A stretch of 64,000 bases of DNA from Panorpa germanica. Taxonomy: Eukaryota > Arthropoda > Insecta > Mecoptera > Panorpidae. The first letter of the stretch is position 1; every line of letters begins with the position of its first letter. Positions 37,828 to 48,500 of the stretch are shown here, in pieces. The DNA is taken from contig OY783209.1 of the NCBI GenBank assembly GCA_963678705.1, positions 4,030,001-4,094,000 on the forward strand, read 5' to 3'. The position numbers and the translations under genes are program-made. The notes below the pieces were generated by a model. That model worked only from the letters and a program-made list of their open reading frames with translations. It was not told the origin of the DNA and did no database searches.

Positions 37828-37965
37828 ATGAACAATTCCCAACAGTCGTACCTAGTGCAGACTTAGGCAAAGTTTCAGAGCGCAGTAGTAATGCTTTTGA
37901 ATATGGCAGAAGCTGAATCACCAATATAATTATGTATTCTAAAAGACCTATGACTGAGTAATTAA
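37828..37965 (+). pseudogene. decayed alpha-tubulin exon 3 fragment
   Basis: About 130 nt resembling the part of exon 3 that encodes [20 protein letters not shown] to FMYSKRA. Recognisable strings are CCAACAGTCGTACCTAG, GCAGTAGTAATGCT, GCAGAAGCT and ATGTATTCTAAAAGA, in the right order. Indels and stops break the frame and the rest of the gene is gone. It marks a tenth tubulin copy lost between G and H. Confidence 0.75.
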
Positions 37966-38038
37966 TATTGAAACTTGATCAAAAACATAGGTTTTAATTC
38001 TGTAACCAAATACTTTCCGCATATTATTATTCTCAGAA

Positions 38039-38091
38039 AATGCATTTTCATTGGCTTATAAGCATATTTTATAAGCCAATGAAAATGCATT
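38039..38091 (+). promoter_or_regulatory. perfect 23-bp inverted repeat carrying the two CCAAT boxes of tubulin H
   Basis: Arms 38039-38061 and 38069-38091 are exact reverse complements around a 7-nt loop. Each arm contains CATTGGCTTATAA or its complement, so there are two opposed CCAAT boxes at 38050-38054 and 38076-38080, 26 nt apart and 189-219 nt before the H ATG. Confidence 0.7.
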
Positions 38092-38268
38092 AAAAATATC
38101 CATTGTTGAAATTAATATTAGGTAAGTACTATTCATTTAACAAACATATTTATTTAAATTTAAATTATTTAAAATTATATTTCAAAATTTTGAAATTTTA
38201 AATTATATAAATTCTAAAAATTTGAACATTTAAATTTTGATTTAAAATTTATAAAATATTATTTTAGA

Positions 38269-39755
38269 ATGGTAATTTTAATGATATAAATAAATTTATT
38301 AAGAAGTCGTTTTCAGTTCTTTTATGCTCTTATTTTTTCAGCGTGAAGTATTGTCAGTTCATGTTGGACAAGCGGGAGTGCAAATTGGAAACGCCTGTTG
38401 GGAGCTGTATTGTTTGGAGCATGGAATCCAACCGGACGGACAAATGCCATCAGATAAAACCGTTGGCGGTGGAGACGACTCTTCTAGTGCGTTTTTCAGT
38501 GAAACAGGGGCAGGAAAACATGTTCCAAGGACATTGCTTATTGATTTAGAACCTACTGTTATTGGTTAGTACTGATTATAAACTATTAAAGAAGATCCTT
38601 TATTGAAATGTTTAATAAATGTATTAATTCACAGATGAGGTTCGTACGGGAACGTACCGCCAGCTGTTTCATCCAGAAACAATGGTAAGTGGGAAAGAAG
38701 ATGCAGCTAATAACTACGCCCGCGGACACTATACCGTTGGCAAAGAGATGCTAGACATCTCGTTGGACAGACTTCGTAAATTGGCTGACCAATGTGGAGG
38801 TTTGCAAGGGTTCTTCGTATTCCATTCGTTTGGAGGAGGCACTGGCTCAGGTTTCACATCCATTCTATTAGAACGTCTTGCTGTTGATTATGGAAAGAAA
38901 TCTAAACTGTGTCAAATGGTTTATCCTTGTCCGCAAATTGCAACAGCTGTGGTCGAGCCCTACAACTCTATTTTGTGTTGCCATTCTACAATGGAAGTAA
39001 CAGACTGTGGATTTTGTATAGACAACGAAGCCTTGTACGATATTTGCAGACGTAATCTAGACATTGAGAGACCAACGTACACTAATTTGAACCGACTCTT
39101 GGCGCAAGTTGTGTCCTGTATAACGTCATCACTTCGTTTCGACGGAGCCCTAAACGTGGATTTCATGGAATTTCAAACAAACCTAGTTCCGTATCCTAGA
39201 ATTCATTTCCCCCTCGCTCTCTACGCTCCGATAATATCCGCTGAGAAGGCTTACCATGAAATGTTGGATACCGCAGAAATTTCAAATGCTTGTTTTGAAC
39301 CGGCTAGCTCAATGGTAAAAGTTGACCCCAGGCATGGAAAATACATGGCATGTTGTCTGCTGTATCGAGGAGATGTTGTTCCAAAAGATGTCAACTCAGT
39401 GATAGCATCCCTGAAGTCTAAAAGATCTATTCAATTTGTGGATTGGTGCCCTACTGGTTTTAAGATCGGGTTGAATTATCAACCCCCAACTGTGGTTCCT
39501 GGAGGAGACTTGGCTAAAGTACAGAGGGCGGTTGTAATGTTGGCGAATACAACTGCAATAGCTGAAGCTTTTGCTAGGTTGAATCACAAGTTCGATTTTA
39601 TGTATTCCAAAAGAGCTTTTGTTCATTGGTATGTCGGTGAGGGAATGGAGGAAGGAGAATTCGCTGAAGCACGTGAAGATATGGCAGGATTGGAAAAAGA
39701 TTACGAAGAAGTTGGAATGGATTCTGGAGAAGGCGAAGGTGAAGAAGAAGGATAA
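38269..39755 (+). CDS. alpha-tubulin H, 3 exons, 448 aa
   Basis: Exons 38269-38271 (ATG), 38342-38564 and 38635-39755; the donor after exon 2 is a weaker GTTAGT. N-terminus [17 protein letters not shown] is the most conventional of the set (GQAG instead of GQGG). Lys40, GGGTGSG and [12 protein letters not shown] are present and the tail ends GEGEGEEEG. Exon 3 shares long identical nucleotide tracts with G, which I read as gene conversion. An AATAAA lies at 39900-39905. Expected to be functional. Confidence 0.95.
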
Positions 39756-40275
39756 ATATTTAAAATGGAACATTCAAATTTTAGACTTATTTGTTTCAGT
39801 TAATTTTTAGAAAAGAGGAAGGAAAACTGAATGTTTTTATTATTTGACTTTTGTTTGGATGATGTTTTGTTCATAATTTGACCTTAATTTGATCACAATA
39901 ATAAAGTGGTTTATTTGGATGCATAACTTTATGATTTTTACCATTTTTATTAGGTTAGTTAATATTGTTCCAAGGCTTGATAATCTTTTACGTTTTTAAG
40001 AATTGACATAGTATAAATTTTTACTTTTGAGTAATTTTTACGAAATCTTTACGATTGAGGACATCTTGCTGCTAGAAAAGAATTTTAAATGTTTAGAATA
40101 ACATTTCTAAAATCAACTTTAGAGGTATAATTGAACTATTGTGAAGATAATCTGCGAAGATTTGTTTTCGTTATTTGCAAGAAAAGCAAGTTGCTACGAT
40201 AGCAGGTGTCCCTTCAGTTATTTTTTTTTTATTTTTTGTGCAGTCTATTTTAAAAAACAAAAAAAAAATCATTGA

Positions 40276-40290
40276 CCAATCTGGACCAAT
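40276..40290 (+). promoter_or_regulatory. paired CCAAT boxes upstream of tubulin I
   Basis: Two GACCAAT copies with CCAAT at 40276-40280 and 40286-40290, 10 nt apart and 177-191 nt before the ATG. Confidence 0.5.
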
Positions 40291-40328
40291 CAAATAGCAG
40301 TTTAAAAAAACTTAGTATTGTTAATGTC

Positions 40329-40387
40329 TATATAAGGTATGTGACATAATTTTTTTCATAATTTTTGGGTGGTTAAATAGGGGGTTT
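40329..40387 (+). promoter_or_regulatory. TATA-like box and G-rich element of tubulin I
   Basis: TATATAAGG near 40329-40337 resembles a TATA box. GGTGGTTAAATAGGGGGTTT at about 40368-40387 resembles the G-rich element of A and D, about 80-100 nt before the ATG. Confidence 0.4.
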
Positions 40388-40466
40388 CAAAATAAATATT
40401 TCGTTGGGTTTATTATATTTTGGGAGTATTACTTTTATTTACTAAATTATAAATCTGTTATTTCAA

Positions 40467-41958
40467 ATGGTACTGCTTTATATATTGCATTAATTTGTAT
40501 ATTTATTAACAATTTAATAATGTTTTTGCCTTTTAGCGTGAAATCATTTCAATACACATTGGTCAGGGGGGTGTTCAACTTGGAAATGCTTGCTGGGAGT
40601 TGTATTGTTTGGAACATGGAATTGAACCAAATGGAAGGGTGCCTAATGAATGTTTTTGTGATGATGATTCAGCGACGGTTCTATTTAACGAAACTGCGGT
40701 TGGCAAACACGTGCCTCGAACTATTTTTGTGGACCTCGAACCTACTGTTGTTGGTGAGTTGTTGTTAACTTAACTATTCTAGTTCACTCACTTTCTTTAT
40801 TCACAATTAACCATTTGAACTTATGTTTCAGACGAAGTTCGATCTGGGACATATCGTTACTTGTTTCATCCAGAAACACTAATTACTGGAAAAGAAGATG
40901 CTGCTAATAACTATGCTAGAGGTCATTATACAGTTGGCAAGGAAATGATGGACCTAACAGTAGATAGGATACGCAAATTATCAGAGCAATGTTCAGATAT
41001 GCAAGGATTTCTGATATTTCATTCGTTTGGAGGTGGAACTGGATCTGGGTTTACAACAATAATCCTGGAACGTCTCGCATGTGATTTCGGAAAGAAATCT
41101 AAATTAGGATTTATGATTTATCCTTGTCCTCAGATGTCTACTGCTGTTGTTGAACCTTACAATTCCATCCTCTGCGCTCATTCTAGTATGGATGTTTGTG
41201 ATTGTGCCTTCCTGGTAGACAACGAGGCTATCTACGAAATATGCCGTCGTAATTTGGATATAGATAGACCAACGTATACGAATCTCAACAGGTTATTGGC
41301 CCAAGTGTTGTCGTCGATAACAGCCTCGCTTAGATTCGATGGTTCGCTGAATGTAGACATCACTGAGTTCCAAACAAATTTAGTGCCGTATCCGAGGATT
41401 CATTTTCCAATTGCATTTCTGGCGCCTATTATATCTGTCGAGAAAGCTTATCACGAGCTACTGGATACAGCCGAGATAACAAATGCCTGTTTTCAACCAT
41501 CGAATGCTCTCGTGAAAGTCGACCCAAGACATGGGAAGTACATGGCGTGTTGCTTATTGTACCGCGGTGATGTTATCCCAAAGGACGTCAACTGTGCCAT
41601 AGCTCACTTGAAAGCCAAGCGCGCAATTCAGTTTGTGGATTGGTGTCCTACGGGATTTAAGATTGGGTTGAACTATCAACCTCCTACTGCGGTACCTGGT
41701 GGAGATCTCGCCAAAGCCCAAAGAGCTCTTGTAATGTTGGCCAACACTACTGCAATTGCAGAAGCATTTTGTAGGTTAAGTTTAAAATTTGACTACATGT
41801 ATTGTAAAAGGGCATTTGTACATTGGTATATTGGGGAAGGTATGGAAGAAGGGGAATTTTGTGAAGCTCGTGAAAATCTATGTGCGTTAGAACAAGACTA
41901 CCAAGAAGCTGGGCAAGATTCATGTCACGTTTGCTTCGACGAAGAGTATTGTGGCTGA
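40467..41958 (+). CDS. alpha-tubulin I (most divergent), 3 exons, 448 aa
   Basis: Exons 40467-40469 (ATG), 40537-40753 and 40832-41958. Exon 2 is 6 nt shorter than in B-H because of the first loop, [13 protein letters not shown], which has no Lys40 and two Cys. N-terminus [24 protein letters not shown] and Glu254 ([12 protein letters not shown]) are conserved. Unusual for the family: FLAPIIS for YAPIIS, ITACDFGKK-type changes near the nucleotide pocket ([11 protein letters not shown]), extra Cys along the C-terminal helices ([23 protein letters not shown]) and a tail of [13 protein letters not shown] with C-x-x-C. It shares DEVRSG and loss of Lys40 with A and D. An AATAAA lies at 42014-42019. 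Confidence 0.93.
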
Positions 41959-42592
41959 TTAATTAAATATTGGAATTCATTTTGTATGGCTTCATTTATT
42001 TAAAGAGTACATGAATAAATTCTTATTAAAAAATCTTTAACAAAGCCAATTTATTCATCAAATATTTACAATATTTTAAACAGGATTTTTATGGCGTTGA
42101 AGGTCACATCAAATTCTTTTGTACCTGTAGTAAAAGTCTTTGTGGGAAAAGATTACAAGGTATATTGTAAAACTTGTAGATGTTTCACTGCTATTATCTT
42201 TGAATAACTTTGGATCTTTGGAGATATATTTGAAACTAGGCTCTACTCTAAATTACATTTTAAATCGTAATATATCTAGATAATAGACGAAAAAACCTAT
42301 TGACATACGGTTATTTCCAGTGACTTATTCGCTCAAAAATGCCGGCAATTTAACAATCGGTTAATTAGAAAGAAGGGGATCACTGGTTCCACTAAGTAAT
42401 TTAATATCGCAACATTTACTTATCATTTATTATAACAGATTATAAATTGCCTCAGTTAAAAAATATTTATATATATTTAAAGATATTTTATTAATTTAAT
42501 AATTAAAGAAAAATTTACACTAACACTTAATTCTAAACATAACTTAATTTTTTGATAGTATTTACATTTTTGAACAGAAAAGTACTTGGCCA
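41959..42592. other. convergent intergenic region, tubulin I to Vps13
   Basis: AT-rich 3' flanks of both genes. No other feature seen. Confidence 0.45.
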
Positions 42593-45500
42593 TTAAACCC
42601 TATCTGGAATATATCTAGCATTATCATATAATAAATACGATGTCTGAAAAATAAAAAAAATAATGTTAATAATACGACTCTCAATGTTACTGTCTATAGA
42701 TAATAAACTTCTATATTTAAGCAATTACCGCTGTTGATCTTAAGCGCATCATTGTGTTCATAATAAATTGTCGTCTATCCTGTGGTATATGAAGAACTTT
42801 CTCTTCGATTTTTATCTGACCCACTTCCCTAGATTTGGATACATCACTATGGATCACTAAACCTTTTGATGTATCTTCAAATTTAACAATTTGATGCCAG
42901 GTTGATGTCCATTCCGTCTAGATAGAATAGGTTAATGTAAAACACTTTTAATGCAAGCTGCAGCAGAAGATTAAGGAGAAGGTGGAAAACAGAATTAGAA
43001 AAGAAATGTGGTAATGGTGGTAATGGTCTCTGAAAGATGAGTGAGAAATATTGATGAAGGAGATAGAAACGTAGGAGTAAAGGAGAAGGCTATTGAGAGT
43101 AGAAAATAAGCTGAAGAAGTTGAGAATTTTTACAGATCAACACCTAACAAGAAAGGAAAGGATGGTGTAAATGAAACAGATTGTGGGATAAGCAAGGTAG
43201 TGCAGGGTACAAGAAAGTGTGGGAGGAAGGAGAAGCATGGATATGAAATAAAAAGAAAGGAAATAGAAAAGGACAAGTTCCAGAGGAGAATAAGCCAAGA
43301 AGAAGAGCAATGGGAAGAAAGAAAAAAGACAAGGTGACGAAGGTGAATAGACATAGGTATGAGAGAGAAAAAGGGTTTATAAATAGTGGATTGAAAACGT
43401 CAATACGAGAGAAGGTTGGGAAGGCTAAAGGAGAAGAGGAGAGTAGGAAGATAGGGAAGGATGGTAATAAGTAAACAGAGAAGAAGATAAAAGTTGATAA
43501 AAATAATACATAAATTAACGAGTTGTATTCAGCTAATGGTTATTATTATGCTATTGTTATTTTATTAGCAAAGTAAACATCCTTTTCAAACATGGACAAG
43601 AAACTAACCTTCCACACTTTGATGATATTATGTTTGACAGCATAAATAGCTCTTTCATTTGTCAAAATCAAAATAGATTTCTTCGGTATTATATACTCGT
43701 GGTATATATACATATCTGTATGTTCAAAACGCCCTCTGTCAAGATCTTTTAAGAATTTATTCCCTTCAGCATCTCTTCGACAATATGGCTGCATCAAACC
43801 ATCAGATCTAAACAACCTTGGAGGTCTAAGTCGATCAACTTCAAAAGTATACTGCGATGCACTAAAATATTAAGTGAAATTTATGAATTCTACCTAAAAA
43901 GCATTTTATTTTCATATGTAAAAATATAACATACATTTCTATGGTCGCTAAAGAACAAGAAGTGAAGTCAAAAACTCCAGAAATAGGTATAAAAAATAAT
44001 CCTAGCGCTCCAGTTCCAAGACCTTTAAAGAATCCTGGAACTCCTTTATCAGATAATCCGTCAAGAGGGTGCGTGATTAAGCCGGTGATTCCATCCATAA
44101 AACTCTGAAACGTTATTATTTTATCCTTTATTTTTAATAATAATTCCTAGGAACGCCATAGATGTCGATTTAGGGATAACGGCCAACATAGTTGATATTT
44201 GGAGTGTACAGAACTCACGTTTTTAGTTATTAAGTTATAAAATATTTCAGATAGTTTACATAAAAGGTACAGCAATGAATGATTTTTTTATATTAAGAAA
44301 TGTTGTTACCATTACTAAGTAACCTCCAGAGCGTACTAATCCTTCGTGCAGCGGTTTCATAGGCTTTGCCCGGTTCATGAGGCGTTTTGTTCTGTATTCA
44401 CTGTTCAATGATAGTGCCACAAATCCGGTTCCCAAAGCGCCTGATTAAAAAATAATTTGGTTAATAAAAAGTTTCACTTCAAAAGGAACATTTAAATACA
44501 TGGTCTAACCCGTTATTCTGGAGACTGCACCAAAGGTTCCACCAATAGTGCGACCGAAAAAGTTTTTAGCTCCCGTTACAATGCCTTTTCCAAATTCAGT
44601 TGGTCCTTGAAGTGCGCCCTAATTATATATCAAATTTTATTAAATCGTGAAATAAATATACCCAATAAATATCAAATGCGGTTTCAAATTAAATATTTGA
44701 ATTATCCCGCTGTTTATAAAGTGTTGATTACAAAGTATAGTAGTGCCACCTATGATTTATAGTGTTTCATTGTGAGGTTACACTTTGACAGTTCTTCTAC
44801 GTCGGGATTTTAAAATGCAATTATTAATTTAAGAAAATTATTAAAGTGGTTATGTGTACAAATAATTTGTTATAGTATCATTAGTTTAACTTGGCACAAG
44901 ATATTATAGACAGCAAAAGTGTATTATCAAATTATGTCTAATTAACTACTTGTTGAGGTTAAGATTTTCTTTTAATTGTCTGGATATTTTAGTTTTACTG
45001 TACGAAATAATAAATATAAGTGCTTAGTGTCAATCAATATAGTAACAATTAATTAATGTAATTACTTTTTGTGTTCATTGTTTTAACAATTATAACCTAA
45101 GTGTTGTGCACTCTGTGAAAGTGAAGTTTCAAATCATAGACAAAATGTTAAAGGAAAACAAGATTCCGAACAAATATAAGCAGAAATACAGAAAAGTACT
45201 ATTATTTACAAAAGGTTAGATATATTTATTTATTTGTTTGCATGTTTAGTGGATGACCAATACCCTTGTTAAGTTTACAGCTGTCAAAAATATTTACACG
45301 CAACAGGTTATGTAAAATATATAATAACCGATTGGATAAAATTATATCTGGAAATATAACATAATAAAAGTCTCTTCTCTTCTATGTAAATCATTAGATA
45401 GAGATGTAGTAATAAAAAATGACAGGTATTATTAGCTGGGGTATAATTTATATATAGGAGTAGAATATTAAATGTCATGTGCTCTGACACTATTTATGTA

Positions 45501-48500
45501 TGATATATTTACCTGATACGGTTCGTAGAAAAGATCAGTAACACCTCTGCTGATTCCTACAACTAGCCCTACAGGATTTCCAATAAAATCTAATCCCAAA
45601 ACTACAATATACAGTTGCTTTAGTGCTTCACTGACGTAATGAAGAAGTACCTGGTTATATAATTCACTTTTTGATAGAAATAGGTATTTACGTTCAAAAA
45701 ATTGTAATCTGTAAAAATGAATATGTAGTTATATATGTATCTCGTTAAAATACTGATTAGAAATTATACATATGTAGAAATGATGGCTGTGTCTTGAACA
45801 CATATTAGCTCATGAATTAGTTAACCTTAAAATGTGGTGTAACCTTGAAGTCATGTTTAGAAATTTTTGTTGAAGTGTCACAGTGTAAAACTTTATAATA
45901 AGACCTATTATAATTATAAATAAATAACAATAAAGGATACCAGCAAGAATTACTTGAAAACAACATCATTCATTTCTGTCAAAGTGACTCCAATAGCATG
46001 CAGGAGTACTACCAATTTGTGTGACTTCTCCTTCGTATCTGTCATCGTAAAGCTTACATGAACCTTAAGAGGGGAGAAGTGGATGAGGTCGTACAGATCT
46101 TTTTGACCTTCGTATGTGTGTTTCGAGATTAACATCGTCAGAGGTTTCTCTACGTATTCAATATCTTTGCGAAAAGAGTCAAACTATTGAACAGATTACA
46201 ATTATTTATAATTAATTTATAGCCTAATAAATTTACATATTTGAACTTATTTTCTTACTATTCCTTCGTTTGATTCGGTATTAACTTCTATGACGTCAAG
46301 CATTGCGCTTAATAATCCAAAATCTAGTTTTATGTGAAATTCTTGCACTAGGAGTTGATAATGGATGAACTGATTCATTGTGGAGTTTGTGAAATATTTT
46401 TGAACAATACTTAATTCAGCAAATGGTTTAAATTCTGAGAAAAAACAATACTTAATTAAGATTTTAATTGTGTTGGGTTAAATGACTTACTGAAAGTTTT
46501 AAGGTTTGAAAATATAATTATTCCAGAGCCACCAGACTTCACTTATTTTCTGATGAATAAAATGTGTAAGATGGAGTTGTGTTTGTATGTACAAGGATCG
46601 TATGCCTACCTACTAACTTGACCAGGCGGCTATTTTCCAGGCATCAGGGAATCAAGGTATATGTTTCACTCACTCTCATGCGCACGGATAATGCCCTTTC
46701 ACTCTTACTCATAACGGAATTAAAATTGGGTCTAGGGGATGTTTAAAAGAGTTGTCTCGCTAACATATATAAAAATGGACTATCAGACTATAAGTGAGTT
46801 TAAGTCATTTTTTATCAGCTTTAAAGATTCTACAATGTAATACAAGGTATTACAAGATCATTGTACATACTAATACTACTCAATCTTATATATTTTGTTC
46901 ATCAGAAAATAAGTGAAGTCTGGCGGCTCTAAGATCTTGTATTATTATGACAAATATACATATAGTAAAACATATATTACAATATTAGTTATTATTAAAG
47001 ATAAATAATTCTGACACGATTTATAAATTATATTCTGGTTTTACTTTACCTATAACTGCAACAGTCCTAGGAGGTCTTACAGGGGATAGAACAACCCGAT
47101 AAATACTATCAGATAACTGGTTATCAATCTGCAGATGATTAATCTTAGCGCGTATATAGTTAAGATTATTTGATATTTTAATTTGACACCATAATCCAGC
47201 ACGAAATATTCGTCGCAATTTACGACTATACGGTCTAATCATGATTAGCTTTTCAAAATCAACCTTTTGATGCATGGAAAGAAAAATCCTTTAATAGTAT
47301 ATTATATTTATTAATAATTAATTATTAACTTAAAAAATTACCTCAATACGATTGTTAATAACCACTCGTGGTTTGGGAAAATGCCCTGGAACCTTATACG
47401 CCATTACATATTTTGTAAATGCTTTTTCAATAGCTTCAGAATCTAGCTTACTTAATTCTTTATATGTGTGTTTGTCCATTTTACCAATTTCCCAAAGTAC
47501 TCCAGACCTGTAATAGCTATTCGATTATCCATTGTTCCATTAAAATTTCAAATAATTTAAATGTTAGAAGTGTTCTTGCATATGTCAGCAGTTCAAGCAT
47601 CGAATGTGTCGTGTTAAACAGAATATAGAATTGTTCCATCGTATCGTAGAGTGATGAAGATAGATTTGCTTGCTGGTGTATATGTTTTTTTAAATTCCTT
47701 CCTCTATGGCCAAAGCACAAGTGATGTGTTCAGGCTCTTACCTCAGAATAACATGGTTGAAAATATGATTATTCATGCACTACAGTGTTGTACTCTTTTA
47801 AAGTTTGATACAAATCGCATAATACATATATGTGCGATACGCATGTGTATCATTAATTAAAATCATGGAGTATGTACACACCATTTAAAAAATGCTGCAT
47901 TAAGAAAAAGGCGTCTAAACCTTTTTCAAACTAAATTTTCTTACAGTAGAAGATATAAGAGATTATTAAAATAGTACAAACCCAGAGATGCAGATATACA
48001 TAATGTCCTTAAGCTTAGCATTGTTCACTATTGAAATTCCGATGCCAGAAAGTGATATAACAATATTATGATTAACTTTTTGAGTTTCTACACTAGTGTA
48101 CGTATTTTTAACTTTGTTTTTGTCGAAGGAGAACAGCAAAACTCTGTGACCTGTTAATCCATCTAGGAAACAAGACCAATATAACGGCTGATAAGTCCTG
48201 TAATAAGAAATAACAATAATGCTTTGGACACATCTTTTCTTGGAATTATATACGACGGCGCCGGTTTTCCAACGTATTTCGTAATTTTTTTTATGTAAAA
48301 TGAATTTAAATACTAGTTACTCTATTTTAGGGTTTATTTAGTATACATTACCATGTTACTCCTGTTGCATCCTTCCTGATATCAAATTCTTGACTAGTTC
48401 CTTTATAATTAAAGGATAATAACTTATCTCCTGAAGGATTGAACCATGTAAACAGCTTACATTGATCAGACAATAGAACACTGAAAGACATTTTCAAGTA

